Source of the DNA: Cryobacterium lactosi
GTDB lineage: Bacteria > Actinomycetota > Actinomycetes > Actinomycetales > Microbacteriaceae
NCBI RefSeq assembly: GCF_004403945.1
Contig: NZ_SOHM01000040.1
Coordinates: forward strand, 1 to 64,000
Reading direction: 5' to 3'
Length of the DNA stretch: 64,000 nt
Shown here: in pieces, positions 17,248 through 25,970 of the stretch
Layout: each line of letters starts with the position of its first letter
Position numbering within the stretch: the stretch's first letter is position 1
Notes under the pieces: model-generated
Told to the model about the DNA's origin: nothing
Database searches by the model: none
What the model saw: the letters and a program-made list of their open reading frames with translations, nothing else
Made by a program: the position numbers and the translations under genes

Positions 17248-17892
17248 TCAGCGCGCGGAGGGGCTGTTGATCGACAGCGTGAGGTGACTGGTGACGTGCT
17301 GCACGCTCTGCCCCACGAGGATCCAGCCGGCCGCGGCCGTCTGCAGCACGGTGGCAAGGTCGCCCTGCAGGCGCGTCACGAAGTGCTCGGACGCGACGAA
17401 GCTGCCGTTCGCTTTGGCGAAGTCGATCGCCGCGTAGATGTCGCGCATGTGGTCGGGCTGCGTTCCGGGGCGCCCGCCGTCGTCGAGCGGGTACAGCGCC
17501 CACTCGCCCGCGGCGATGATGCCCACGGGAGTCGCCGCGGGGATCTCGCTCGCGAGCGGCCCGGCACCGCCGGGCAGGGCGCAGACGACCTCGCCGGGGC
17601 ATCCGCGGGAGAAGTGCACGGTGGCGGTCACGTGGTGGCCGCTCCGCGCGGCCGCGCCGATGAGGTCGGTGAGGTAGCGCAGGATGTCGGCCTCGGCGCC
17701 GCCCACGAAGGTGCTGACGACACCGGTGTCCACGGTGAGGCCGGCGGTGTCGGTGCTCCGGATGGCGTCCAGGATAATGTCGGCGTAGCGGTCGCTCATC
17801 ACGGCGAGCGTGATGCGGGCGCCCACGCCGAATTCGAGCGGCGTGAATGCCGCCGGCGCCGGGTCGGGCAGGGTGGGGGTGGGATGTGTCAT
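17248..17892 (-). CDS. ykoF: YkoF-family thiamine/HMP-binding protein
   Basis: This 214-residue protein of the YkoF family is a cytoplasmic protein with two ferredoxin-like repeats that binds thiamine or hydroxymethylpyrimidine. The N-terminal repeat carries GVGARITLAVMSDRYADIIL, and the C-terminal repeat carries WALYPLDD and later FVTRLQGDLATVL. The ATG at 17892 follows GAAGG by about six bases. It is first in the ykoFEDC operon, 46 bases downstream of a TPP riboswitch, so thiamine pyrophosphate should repress it. Confidence 0.88.
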   Translation of the reverse strand: MTHPTPTLPDPAPAAFTPLEFGVGARITLAVMSDRYADIILDAIRSTDTAGLTVDTGVVSTFVGGAEADILRYLTDLIGAAARSGHHVTATVHFSRGCPGEVVCALPGGAGPLASEIPAATPVGIIAAGEWALYPLDDGGRPGTQPDHMRDIYAAIDFAKANGSFVASEHFVTRLQGDLATVLQTAAAGWILVGQSVQHVTSHLTLSINSPSAR

Positions 17893-17937
17893 GTCGCGCC
17901 TTCTGTCGGTGAACAGGGCACGGGATGGTGTTGAGTG

Positions 17938-18027
17938 CGTTCTCCCTGCGCTGGCATGATCCAGATCAGGTTCAACGGTCGAAGCTTAGGAAGCTTCCTC
18001 TCAGCCCGGCTTACCGGACTCCCGTGT
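17938..18027 (-). promoter_or_regulatory. TPP (THI-element) riboswitch
   Basis: Read on the minus strand, this holds the THI-box signatures in order: ACGGGAGTCCGG, GGGCTGAGAGG, then GTTGAACCTGATCTGG and ATGCCAGCGCAGGGAGA. The short optional helix AGGAAGCTTCCT lies between them. It precedes ykoF by about 45 bases with no strong separate terminator visible, so it may act by masking the ribosome-binding site. Thiamine pyrophosphate would turn off the uptake operon. Confidence 0.93.
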
Positions 18028-18093
18028 ACAGCACCGACCATACACGGTCGCGACGTTCGCGCGTCCAGCGTGACGCCCCAGGTCAGGCGTGAT

Positions 18094-18183
18094 GCGCGGG
18101 TCACGCGCCGCTGCGCTCGTGGCACGCCACCCGCGGAGCGGCGCGTGACCCGCGCTCGACGAACACGAGCCCGCGTCGAGCGC
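18094..18183. repeat. Composite palindromic element, family 4-like, copy 2
   Basis: Two overlapping inverted repeats are present. GCGCGGGTCACGCGCCGCT (18094-18112) pairs perfectly with AGCGGCGCGTGACCCGCGC (18137-18155). GCGCTCGACG (18152-18161) pairs perfectly with CGTCGAGCGC (18174-18183). The inner part, GTGGCACGCCAC, resembles the centre of the 40-bp palindrome at 12990. It fills most of the space between the TPP riboswitch promoter region and the DUF3817 gene end. Confidence 0.82.
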
Positions 18184-18206
18184 TGGCCGCGGTGTTGGCG
18201 ACTAGG

Positions 18207-18677
18207 TCAGGCGCCGCCGCCGGGCGGGCCCATCACGAGCAGGGTCGTGAACACGGCGACCAGGCCGACCACCAGAACGGATGCCAGCAGCAGCGGCCGT
18301 GCCAGGCCGACGCGGAGCAGCCGGCTCACCATGGTGTGGTCGCGGGGGTCGTCCGTGGCCTCCCGGCGCCAGCCGCCGTCGAGCAGGTTGCGGCGCTCGA
18401 GCCAGCGGTCGAACGGAATCGTGGCGTAGGGCACCACGGCGGTGGACACGGCGAGGAGCATCAGCCGGGGCCCCCAGTGCTGGTTGACGCCCACGAGCAC
18501 AGCGGTGATCCCGTACGCCAGGAACACCAGCCCGTGCACGAAACCGCCCACCCGCACCGCGCCGTCCCCGAAGTCGCCCGGCGCGAACACGTACTTGAGA
18601 AGCATCGCGGTGATCAGGATAGTCCAGGTGATCGCCTCGGCGATGGACAGGATGCGGTACAGCAGGCGGGGAGACAC
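18207..18677 (-). CDS. DUF3817 integral membrane protein
   Basis: This 156-residue membrane protein starts SPRLLYRILSIAEAITWTIL, which matches the DUF3817 family (the YdzA-like domain of several actinobacterial membrane proteins). Helices are visible at the N-terminus, around residues 40-60 (VHGLVFLAYGITAVLVG), and near the C-terminus (LLLASVLVVGLVAVFTTLLV). The GTG at 18677, with GGAG upstream, is preferred because family similarity begins there. The function is unknown. It is divergent from an aldo-keto reductase. Confidence 0.8.
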   Translation of the reverse strand: MSPRLLYRILSIAEAITWTILITAMLLKYVFAPGDFGDGAVRVGGFVHGLVFLAYGITAVLVGVNQHWGPRLMLLAVSTAVVPYATIPFDRWLERRNLLDGGWRREATDDPRDHTMVSRLLRVGLARPLLLASVLVVGLVAVFTTLLVMGPPGGGA

Positions 18678-18797
18678 GGGGAGAACTCCGTACGGTGTGG
18701 GTGGTGGGCAGGTCTGCTCCCAGCCTGTCAGCCCAGCCTGAGCGGAGCATCCGTCGAAGGATGGAACCTCGCCAGGCCACTGTGCCAGCATGAGATC

Positions 18798-19823
18798 ATG
18801 ACGTACCTTCCCGCAGACACCCGTTACGAGTCCATGCCGTACCGCCGCACCGGGCGCAGCGGCCTCAAGCTGCCCGCGATCTCGCTGGGCCTCTGGCAGA
18901 ACTTTGGCGGCACCGTGCCCGTGGAGACGCAACGCGCGATCCTGCGGCGGGCCTTCGACCTCGGAATCACCCACTTCGACCTGGCCAACAACTACGGCCC
19001 GCCCTACGGCAGCGCCGAAACGAACTTCGGCCGCATCTTCGGCGAGGACTTCTCCGCCCACCGCGACGAGGTCGTCATCTCCACCAAGGCCGGCTACGAC
19101 ATGTGGCCGGGGCCGTACGGTGACTTCGGCTCGCGCAAGTACCTGCTGTCCAGCCTCGACCAGTCGCTGGGCCGGATGGGCTTGGACTACGTCGACATCT
19201 TCTACTCCCACCGGGCCGACCCGGAGACCCCGCTCGAGGAAACCATGGGCGCGCTGCACACGGCCGTCACGAGCGGCCGGGCGCTGTACGCCGGCATCTC
19301 CTCCTACTCACCCGAACGCACCCGGCAGGCCGCCGAAATCTTGGCCGAGATGGGCACGCCGCTGCTGATCCACCAGCCCTCTTACTCGATGTTCAACCGC
19401 TGGGTGGAGGGCGGCCTGCTCGACACCCTCGACGACCTCGGCGTGGGCTGCATCGCGTTCTCCCCGCTCGCCCAGGGGCTGCTCACCGACCGCTACCTCA
19501 ATGGGGTGCCGGAGGGCTCGCGCGCGTCGCAGGCCGGGTCGATGAGCCGTGACATGGTGAACGAGGCGACGGTGGGGCGCATCCGTGCCCTGACCGAGAT
19601 CGCGGATGCGCGCGGCCAGTCGCTCGCCCAGCTCGCGCTGTCGTGGGTGCTTCGGCGGAGCACCGTCACCTCGGCGCTGGTCGGCGCGTCCTCGGTCACG
19701 CAGCTGGAGACGAACATCGCCGCGATCGACAATCTTGTCTTCACCGACGAGGAAGTCACCGCGATCGACGCACACGCCGTGGACCTGGGCATCAACCTCT
19801 GGGAGCCGTCCAGCGCCGTCTAG
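18798..19823 (+). CDS. Aldo/keto reductase (YghZ/Gpr-like)
   Basis: This 341-residue NADPH-dependent AKR is close in layout to L-glyceraldehyde-3-phosphate reductases. Visible are the N-terminal MPYRRTGRSGLKLPAISLG, the active-site segment ITHFDLANNYG with Asp and Tyr, the catalytic Lys in VISTKAGYDMWPGPYG, and FYSHRADPETPLEE. The C-terminal SALVGASSVTQLETNI binds cofactor phosphate. The ATG is at 18798. It is monocistronic and ends just before a strong family 2 palindrome that lies between it and convergent purQ. Confidence 0.9.
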   Translation: MTYLPADTRYESMPYRRTGRSGLKLPAISLGLWQNFGGTVPVETQRAILRRAFDLGITHFDLANNYGPPYGSAETNFGRIFGEDFSAHRDEVVISTKAGYDMWPGPYGDFGSRKYLLSSLDQSLGRMGLDYVDIFYSHRADPETPLEETMGALHTAVTSGRALYAGISSYSPERTRQAAEILAEMGTPLLIHQPSYSMFNRWVEGGLLDTLDDLGVGCIAFSPLAQGLLTDRYLNGVPEGSRASQAGSMSRDMVNEATVGRIRALTEIADARGQSLAQLALSWVLRRSTVTSALVGASSVTQLETNIAAIDNLVFTDEEVTAIDAHAVDLGINLWEPSSAV

Positions 19824-19828
19824 TCCGT

Positions 19829-19896
19829 CGAGTTGCCCTTTGACGGACGAATTGCCCCGGCGTACCGGGGCAATTCGTCCGAACCAGGGCAACTCG
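19829..19896. repeat. Palindromic intergenic element, family 2, copy 2 (most complete)
   Basis: This is a near-perfect two-tier hairpin. The outer arms CGAGTTGCCCT and AGGGCAACTCG (11 bp) flank inner arms CGGACGAATTGCCCCGG and CCGGGGCAATTCGTCCG (17 bp, perfect) around a CGTA loop. Four-base internal loops separate the tiers. It sits between convergent genes (aldo-keto reductase and purQ), where a bidirectional terminator is expected. Confidence 0.9.
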
Positions 19897-19908
19897 GCCC
19901 CGAAAAAC

Positions 19909-20607
19909 CTACGCGTTGACCAGCGCGCGCTCGATCACCGAGGTGAAGAACGCAAGACCGTCCACGCCGCTCCGCATTGCGGCGGCGGTATCCGGGCCGA
20001 AGCCGGGCTCCACAGCATGCTCGGGGTGCGGCATCAGGCCCACGACGTTGCCGCGTGCGTTGGTGACGCCGGCAATGTCGTTGAGCGAACCGTTCGGGTT
20101 CACGTCAAGGTAGCGGGCGATCACGCGGCCCTCACCCTCGAGGCGGGCCAGGGTCTCGGTCGAGGCGATGAAGCCGCCCTCGCCGTTCTTCAGCGGGATG
20201 GTGATCTCCTGCTTGTCGGTGAAGCCGCCGGTCCAGTCCGTGGAGTTGTTCTCGATGCGCAGGCGCTGGTCGCGGCAGATGAACGCGCCGGCCTCGTTGC
20301 GAATGAGGCCGCCCTCGAGCAGGTGTGCCTCGGTGAGCATCTGGAAGCCGTTGCAGATGCCGAGCACGGGCATCCCCTTGTTGGCGGCGTCGATGACCTC
20401 GGCCATGATCGGCGAGAGGCTCGCGATGGCGCCGGCGCGCAGGTAGTCGCCGTAGCTGAACCCGCCGGGCAGCACGAGCGCGTCCACGCCGTGCAGGTCG
20501 TGCTCGCCGTGCCAGAGGGCAACGGGCTCTGCACCGGCCAGGCGGATGGCGCGCTGGGCGTCGCGGTCGTCGAGCGAGCCCGGGAAGGTGACGACGCCGA
20601 TGCGCAT
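19909..20607 (-). CDS. purQ: Phosphoribosylformylglycinamidine synthase subunit PurQ
   Basis: PurQ is the class I glutaminase subunit (232 residues) that supplies ammonia to PurL for FGAM synthesis. The start is [16 protein letters not shown], the nucleophile elbow is GICNGFQML with its Cys, and the catalytic His and Glu lie in [11 protein letters not shown] near the C-terminus. The start overlaps the PurS stop by one base (TGATG), so the two are translated together. It faces the aldo-keto reductase gene. Confidence 0.97.
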   Translation of the reverse strand: MRIGVVTFPGSLDDRDAQRAIRLAGAEPVALWHGEHDLHGVDALVLPGGFSYGDYLRAGAIASLSPIMAEVIDAANKGMPVLGICNGFQMLTEAHLLEGGLIRNEAGAFICRDQRLRIENNSTDWTGGFTDKQEITIPLKNGEGGFIASTETLARLEGEGRVIARYLDVNPNGSLNDIAGVTNARGNVVGLMPHPEHAVEPGFGPDTAAAMRSGVDGLAFFTSVIERALVNA

Positions 20608-20876
20608 CAGTGCGTTTCCCCGGCGGCGACCTCGAGCACGTAGACGTCGGTCACGTCCTCGATCACGGAGTTGGAGAGCACGGTGTCGGCGAGTTCCTGC
20701 ACCTCGGCGAGCAGTGCGGCGTCCGCGGGGCCCTCCACGGTGAGTTCGAATCGCTTGCCGACGCGCACGCCGGTGAACTCGGTCTTGCCGAGGCGGCGGA
20801 GGGCGCCGGCGACGGCCTTGCCCTGGGGATCGAGCAGTTCTGCCTTGGGCATAACTTCTACGACGATGGTTGGCAT
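20607..20876 (-). CDS. purS: Phosphoribosylformylglycinamidine synthase subunit PurS
   Basis: This is the 89-residue PurS, the small bridging subunit that joins PurL and PurQ and helps channel ammonia. The typical sequence [19 protein letters not shown], then [20 protein letters not shown], is present. The ATG at 20876 lies 40 bases after the kynU stop on the same strand, so read-through from the kynurenine operon is possible. It overlaps purQ by one base. Confidence 0.96.
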   Translation of the reverse strand: MPTIVVEVMPKAELLDPQGKAVAGALRRLGKTEFTGVRVGKRFELTVEGPADAALLAEVQELADTVLSNSVIEDVTDVYVLEVAAGETH

Positions 20877-20916
20877 GGCTCACTCCGTAAGACGTCGGGG
20901 GCGGATGCTGACGATT

Positions 20917-22236
20917 CTACAGGCCCCCAGCCGGGGCCAGACCGGCCTGGCCGAGCAGGATGCCGCGCAGCACGTCCCGCACGGCCGCGACGCCCTGGTA
21001 GGTCTCCACGAAGCTGGTGCTCAGCGGCGACAGCCCGATTCGCAGGCCCTCGGGCGCGCGGAAGTCGGGGATCACGTCGTGCTCCCAGAGGATCCGGGTG
21101 ACCTGCCGCATGGCCGGGTGGTTCACGGTGATGTGGCCGCCGCGGTGGGTGTGCTCGCGTGGGGAGGCCACGGTGACGCCCAGCGGCGCCAGCCAGGCAT
21201 CCACCAGTTCGAGCGCGAACTCGGTCAGCGCCACCGACTTGGCCCGCACCGCTTTGATGCCCACCTCGTCGATCATAGCGATGGTGTCCTGCATGGCGAG
21301 CATGCCCACGATCGCCGGGGTGCCGCTCATGAAGCGACGGATGCCCGTGGCCGGCACGTACTCCGGGCCCATCGCGAACACGTCGGCGGCGCCCATCCAC
21401 CCCTGGATCGGCTGGGACAGATCGGGTTGCAGTTCGGCACGCACATAGCCGTACGCGGGGGCTCCCGGGCCGCCGTTGAGGTACTTGTAGCTGCAGCCCA
21501 CGGCCAGGTCCACGCCGTCGAGGTCGAGGTTGACCGGCACGGAGCCGGCCGAGTGGCAGAGGTCCCAGAGCACGAGCGCGCCGGCCTCGTGCACGGCGGC
21601 GGTGATCGACGGCACATCGGCGAGGAACCCCGAGCGGTAGGCCACATGGCTGAGCACCACGAGCGCGGTCTGCGGGCCCACCACGGCGCGCACCTGCTCC
21701 ACGGTGACGCCGCCGGTGGTGCTCGACTCGATCCAGCGCAGGGTGAGGCCGCGTTCGGCGGCGATGCCGGCCAGCACATACCGGTCGGTGGGGAAGTTGT
21801 CGGTGTCGAGCACGATCTCGCTGCGGGCCGGCAGCGAGTCCACGGCGGCGCGGGCGAGCTTGTACAGGGTGACGGTGGTGGAGTCGCCGATGTACACCTG
21901 GCCGGGGGCTGCGCCGAGCGCGGCGCGGCCGAGGGCATCGCCGATGGTCAGCGGCAACTCCATCCACTCGTCGTCCCAGCCGCGGATCAGCCGGGTGCCC
22001 CAGGCGGTGCCGAGGAACTCGGTGATGCGCTCCACGCTGGCGATGGTGGGTCGGCCGAGCGAATTACCGTCCAGGTATACGATCGACGGCGCATCCGGAT
22101 CGGCGTCCACGGTGCTGTCGTCCAGGCCCACGAACCGGCGGCGGTAGTGGGCGAGGCCGTCGATGCGGTCCATCCGCCGCGCGAAGGCGAGGTGGGCATC
22201 AAGGCCGTCGGCGACGGTGGTGTCGTGCTGGGTCAT
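20917..22236 (-). CDS. kynU: Kynureninase
   Basis: This 439-residue PLP-dependent kynureninase cleaves kynurenine to anthranilate and alanine. Motifs include YLDGNSLGRPT near residue 53, the PLP-binding DLCHSAGSVPVNLDL, and the Schiff-base Lys in GCSYKYLNGGPGAP. The C-terminal RIGLSPLSTSF contains the conserved substrate-binding part. The ATG at 22236 overlaps the upstream amidohydrolase stop by four bases (ATGA). It is the third gene of the kynA-amidohydrolase-kynU operon for tryptophan breakdown. Confidence 0.95.
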   Translation of the reverse strand: MTQHDTTVADGLDAHLAFARRMDRIDGLAHYRRRFVGLDDSTVDADPDAPSIVYLDGNSLGRPTIASVERITEFLGTAWGTRLIRGWDDEWMELPLTIGDALGRAALGAAPGQVYIGDSTTVTLYKLARAAVDSLPARSEIVLDTDNFPTDRYVLAGIAAERGLTLRWIESSTTGGVTVEQVRAVVGPQTALVVLSHVAYRSGFLADVPSITAAVHEAGALVLWDLCHSAGSVPVNLDLDGVDLAVGCSYKYLNGGPGAPAYGYVRAELQPDLSQPIQGWMGAADVFAMGPEYVPATGIRRFMSGTPAIVGMLAMQDTIAMIDEVGIKAVRAKSVALTEFALELVDAWLAPLGVTVASPREHTHRGGHITVNHPAMRQVTRILWEHDVIPDFRAPEGLRIGLSPLSTSFVETYQGVAAVRDVLRGILLGQAGLAPAGGL

Positions 22237-23204
22237 GATCGGAGGTCCTCGAGGTCGGGCCGGGTGAGTGCGCGGGCGGGCAGTGCATGGGCGGGCAGTG
22301 CATGGGCGGAGAGCAGCCAGTCGGTGAAACCGGCCAGGTCGTGCGGGTCGGCGGGACGGTCGCCGGGTATAACGGTAACTGGCCCGGCCCGGTCGGGGCG
22401 CTCGCCGGATGCCGCGGCAACGGATGCCGCGTCCGGCCGACCCGGGAAGTCCGCGGTCAGGGCGGTGAGCACGTCGTCGGGGGAGAGCCCGCAGGCCAGC
22501 AGTGCCGTGATCTCCCGTCGGTTGAGCCCCACCGGCAGCGGTCCGTTGCCGAGGTCGGTGCCGTAGAGCACCCGGCCGCCCGCGGCGTGGAACCGGGCCA
22601 GGTTGTCGCTGGCCAGGTGGAATGCCGCGGTCGGCTCGCCCCAACCATGGATGTCCAGCGTGCTGATCCAGGTGATCCGGCCGGCCATCGAGCCGAGAAG
22701 CGCATCGGACAGGCGCTCGGAAAACGGCGTGTGCGCGAGCAGGTCCACCCCGGCGTCGAACGCGGCCTCGGCCTGGCCGGCGCCCTCGGTATGGGCGGCG
22801 ACGGGCAGCATCCGTTTGTGCGCCGCCGTCACGATGGCCACGAGGGTGTCGGCCGTGAGCACCGGCCCGGCCGCGGAGTTGAGGGTCACCTTGATCACCG
22901 AGGCGCCGGCCGTGGCCTGGCGATGCACCGCCTCGACGGCGTCGGCAGGTGCGGCCACCGGGCAGGAGCTGCCCGCTGGAGCCCAGGCCTGCCGGCTCGG
23001 GTAGCCGCCGGGGGCACCGAGGAACTGGCCGGCGAACCGGGCCTCTGGACGATCCCCGCCCGCGTGGTCGCCCAACTCGGCGGCGGCGGGGGTCCACCCG
23101 CCCAGGTCGAGCACCCGGCCGATGCCGCCGGCGGCGAGGCGCGCCGGGTCGAACAGCGCGAGGTGCACGTGCGCGTCCAGGAACCCGGGCAGCACGACCG
23201 TCAC
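22233..23204 (-). CDS. Amidohydrolase-superfamily protein in the kynurenine operon
   Basis: This 323-residue TIM-barrel amidohydrolase has metal-ligand motifs that all appear intact: [13 protein letters not shown] (HxH), VIKVTL (candidate carbamylated Lys), PVAAHTEG and DLLAHTPF (His ligands), and [10 protein letters not shown] (Asp). It lies between kynA and kynU with four-base ATGA overlaps on both sides. That is the place where a formylkynurenine formamidase would act, and no kynB/afmid-type gene is seen here. I infer a possible non-homologous formamidase. The C-terminus has a short repeat ([14 protein letters not shown]) from a 16-bp DNA duplication near 22275-22310. Confidence 0.75.
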   Translation of the reverse strand: MTVVLPGFLDAHVHLALFDPARLAAGGIGRVLDLGGWTPAAAELGDHAGGDRPEARFAGQFLGAPGGYPSRQAWAPAGSSCPVAAPADAVEAVHRQATAGASVIKVTLNSAAGPVLTADTLVAIVTAAHKRMLPVAAHTEGAGQAEAAFDAGVDLLAHTPFSERLSDALLGSMAGRITWISTLDIHGWGEPTAAFHLASDNLARFHAAGGRVLYGTDLGNGPLPVGLNRREITALLACGLSPDDVLTALTADFPGRPDAASVAAASGERPDRAGPVTVIPGDRPADPHDLAGFTDWLLSAHALPAHALPARALTRPDLEDLRS

Positions 23205-24055
23205 CGGCCCACCTCGGTGCGCACGGCGAACAGTTCGGGGAAGAAGGTCAGTTCGAGAGCCTTCTGCAGGAAGCCGGCCCCGCTGGAGCCCCCGGTGCCC
23301 GGCTTCATGCCGATGATGCGCTGCACGGTCTTCAGGTGCCGGAACCGCCAGAGCTGGAAGTTGTCCTCGAGGTCGACGAGCTCCTCGCAGGCCTCGTAGA
23401 CGTTCCAGTTCTCCGTCTCGTTCTCGTATATGCCACGGAAGGTATGCACCAGGTCCGGGTGTAGCACCCAGGCCTCGGTCACGTCACGCTCGAGAACCGC
23501 CGCGGGGATCTCGAAGCCCTGCCGGTGCAGGTAGCGCAAGAACTCGTCGTAGATGCTCGGCGCCCGGTACACCTCGGTCAGCAGTGCGAGAGCCCCGGGG
23601 TCGTCGGCGAACACTTCGAGCATGCGCGGATGCTTGTTGCCGAGCACGAATTCCACTGCCCGGTACTGGTAGGACTGGAATCCGGAGGAACTGCCGAGGA
23701 AGTCGCGGAACTGGGCGTACTCGGTGGGGGTGAGCGTCGCGAGCACCGACCACTGTTCGGTGAGGGTGCGTTGGATGTGCTTGACCCTGGCGATGCCCTT
23801 GAGCGCTGGTGGCAGGCGGTCGTTCCGCAGGTGCTCGGCGGCCGCGCGCAGCTCGTGCAGCACCAGCTTGAGCCAGAGCTCCGTGGTCTGGTGCTGGATG
23901 ATGAAGAGCAGCTCGTCGTGGTGCTCGGGGTCGCTCACGGGCGTCTGCGCGGAGAGCAGAGTACCGAGATCCAGGTATCCGCCGTAGCTCATCCGCTCGC
24001 GGAAGTCGGTCACGATGTCCGCCTCGAGGTCGCGGGTGTTGTTCTCCACTGGCAT
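23201..24055 (-). CDS. kynA: Tryptophan 2,3-dioxygenase
   Basis: This haem-dependent dioxygenase of 284 residues opens the indole ring of tryptophan to give N-formylkynurenine. Conserved sequences include [16 protein letters not shown], the active-site [16 protein letters not shown] with the base His, [12 protein letters not shown], and the C-terminal [15 protein letters not shown] carrying the haem-ligating His. The ATG at 24055 is used; an ATG three codons upstream (24064) is equally possible. It is first in its operon and divergent from a TetR regulator 200 bp away, which may control it. Confidence 0.95.
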   Translation of the reverse strand: MPVENNTRDLEADIVTDFRERMSYGGYLDLGTLLSAQTPVSDPEHHDELLFIIQHQTTELWLKLVLHELRAAAEHLRNDRLPPALKGIARVKHIQRTLTEQWSVLATLTPTEYAQFRDFLGSSSGFQSYQYRAVEFVLGNKHPRMLEVFADDPGALALLTEVYRAPSIYDEFLRYLHRQGFEIPAAVLERDVTEAWVLHPDLVHTFRGIYENETENWNVYEACEELVDLEDNFQLWRFRHLKTVQRIIGMKPGTGGSSGAGFLQKALELTFFPELFAVRTEVGR

Positions 24056-24246
24056 GGCTCCCATTCCGCCGGGCACGGTGCGGCCCGGTTCTGTTCCCTG
24101 AATTGTGTGGGCTCTTCGGCGCGGGCGCAACACGGGCGGCCCCGCAGCGAACCGACACGCCGGGGCGGTGCAGGCATCGGAGCACGCCGACCCACGGCCT
24201 GGTTGGCCGGGGAGGCCGCCCTCCGTGACCTCGCAGGAAGGGGATC

Positions 24247-24252
24247 TAGAAT
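24247..24252 (+). promoter_or_regulatory. Candidate -10 box giving a leaderless tetR mRNA
   Basis: TAGAAT ends seven bases before the ATG at 24260, so transcription would begin at or next to the start codon. No purine-rich ribosome-binding site is needed or seen between box and ATG. No clear -35 hexamer is visible. Confidence 0.45.
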
Positions 24253-24259
24253 CGACCCC

Positions 24260-24961
24260 ATGACTACCTCTGCCCGGCCCCCGCAGGACGCGTCTCAACC
24301 GCGGCGCCGCGACGCCCGGCAGAACCGTGAACGTCTCATCGACGAGGCGCGCAGCCTGATCGCCGAGCACGGCGTCGACGCCTCGCTCGAAGAGATCGCC
24401 CGCCGCGCCGATGTGGGCGTGGCCACCCTGTACCGCAACTTCCCCACCCGCGACGACCTTGTGCGCGCCCTCTACGACATCGCACTGGCCGAGTTGTTCG
24501 CGGTCCGCGGCGAGATCGAGGCCGCGCCGACCGCGTGGGCAGGCGTGGTGCTGTACACCGAACGCCTCGCCGAATGGCTGGTGGCCGACCCGTCGTTGCC
24601 GCCGATCCTCAAGCGGATGGCCACCATCGACCCCACGGCCCGGCCGTCGGTGGAGTTCGAGAGCTTCATCGCCGCGCTCGTGTCGCAGGCGAAGAAAGAC
24701 GGCGACCTGCGCCCGGACGTGGACTCGATGGACCTCGCCGTTCTCGTCACCATGATCGGGTCGCTTGGCACCCTGGGCGGCGGCTACAGCGGCCAGTGGC
24801 GCCGGCAGCTTTCCCTGGTGCTCGACGGCCTGCGGATGCCCGAGAAGGCCCGGCCCAAGCTGCCAGGGCGGCCCCTGAGCGTCAAGGAGTTCCAGGCCAC
24901 GGTGCACGGCCTCACCCGCCGCGCCAAGCGCGCCGCCCGCGGCTCCCGCGCCGCCCGCTGA
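24260..24961 (+). CDS. TetR-family transcriptional regulator
   Basis: This 233-residue TetR protein has an N-terminal DNA-binding domain with [20 protein letters not shown] (about residues 47-66) and [12 protein letters not shown]. The C-terminal ligand domain ends in a basic tail ([15 protein letters not shown]). It is divergent from the kynurenine operon, so it is a candidate regulator of tryptophan catabolism; no clear palindrome was found in the 200-bp gap. It ends 25 bp before a family 2 palindrome and is convergent with purC. Confidence 0.85.
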   Translation: MTTSARPPQDASQPRRRDARQNRERLIDEARSLIAEHGVDASLEEIARRADVGVATLYRNFPTRDDLVRALYDIALAELFAVRGEIEAAPTAWAGVVLYTERLAEWLVADPSLPPILKRMATIDPTARPSVEFESFIAALVSQAKKDGDLRPDVDSMDLAVLVTMIGSLGTLGGGYSGQWRRQLSLVLDGLRMPEKARPKLPGRPLSVKEFQATVHGLTRRAKRAARGSRAAR

Positions 24962-24986
24962 TCCACCGCGCCGCGGGCGCTCACAC

Positions 24987-25054
24987 CGAGTTGCGTACCT
25001 CCGGACGAGGTGCCCCGTTCGGCCGGAGCAACTCGTCCGGAGCGGGGCAACTCG
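24987..25054. repeat. Palindromic intergenic element, family 2, copy 3
   Basis: The outer arms CGAGTTGC and GGCAACTCG and the inner arms CCGGACGAGGTGCCCC and GGAGCAACTCGTCCGG (some mismatches) match the two-tier design of copies 1 and 2. It lies between the convergent tetR and purC genes, 16 bp beyond the purC stop. Confidence 0.82.
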
Positions 25055-25070
25055 TCGCCGGCTGACTCGG

Positions 25071-25970
25071 CTACGCGGCGGTCAGCAGGCCGAGCAGCTC
25101 GCGGTACCGGGCCGCCGTCTGTTGCACGATCTCGGTGGGCAGTTCCGGCGGGGTGCCGGTCTGGTCCCAGTGCGCGGCCAACCAGTCGCGCACGATCTGC
25201 TTGTCGAAGCTGGCCATGCGCTCCGCCGGCGTGGTCCCGGCCAGCCAGCGCGCCGCATCCCAATACCGGCTGGAGTCGCTGGTGAGCACCTCATCGCCGA
25301 GGGTGAGCAGGCCGGTGGCGCGGTCGGCGCCGAACTCGAACTTGGTGTCGGCCAGAATCACTCCGGCGGTCTCCGCGATCACGGATGCCCGGCGGAAGAT
25401 CTCCAGCGAGGCATCCCGCAGCGCCGCCGCCACGTCGGCCCCCACGAGCTCGACGGTGCGCTCGAACGAGATGTTCTCGTCGTGCTCGCCCATCGGCGCC
25501 TTCCACGCAGGGGTGTAAATCGGTTCGGGCAGCCGGTCGCCGTTCTGCAGGCCGGCGGGCAGCGGGATGCCGCACACCGTCTGGCTGGCAACGTACTCGA
25601 GCCAGCCGGAGCCGGTGAGGTACCCGCGCACCACGCACTCGATCGGGTACATGTCCAGGGTCTTGCAGAGCATGGCCCGGCCGGCGACGGCAGCGGGAAT
25701 CAGGCTCGATGCGTCGAGGGCGTGGTCGGGTACGAGGTGGTTGGGCACACCCTCGAGCTGGTCGAACCACCACAGGCTCAGGGTGGTCAGCAGCTCGCCC
25801 TTGCCGGGGATTCCGGGTTCGAGCACATGGTCGAACGCGCTCACCCGGTCGCTGGCCACAACGAGCACCCGGTCGGCGTCGGCCAGGTCGGCGGCCCCAT
25901 CCGGCACGTAGAGGTCGCGCACCTTGCCCGAGTAGACGTGCTGCCAGCCGTCCAGCTGCAGCGCGGCCAT
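25071..25970 (-). CDS. purC: Phosphoribosylaminoimidazole-succinocarboxamide synthase
   Basis: This is a 299-residue SAICAR synthetase, which joins CAIR and aspartate with ATP. Typical motifs are [10 protein letters not shown] near the N-terminus, [32 protein letters not shown] and [11 protein letters not shown]. The longer, actinobacterial/eukaryote-like form is present. Its ATG at 25970 shares one base with the purD stop (TGATG), so purD and purC are translationally coupled. Confidence 0.97.
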   Translation of the reverse strand: MAALQLDGWQHVYSGKVRDLYVPDGAADLADADRVLVVASDRVSAFDHVLEPGIPGKGELLTTLSLWWFDQLEGVPNHLVPDHALDASSLIPAAVAGRAMLCKTLDMYPIECVVRGYLTGSGWLEYVASQTVCGIPLPAGLQNGDRLPEPIYTPAWKAPMGEHDENISFERTVELVGADVAAALRDASLEIFRRASVIAETAGVILADTKFEFGADRATGLLTLGDEVLTSDSSRYWDAARWLAGTTPAERMASFDKQIVRDWLAAHWDQTGTPPELPTEIVQQTAARYRELLGLLTAA

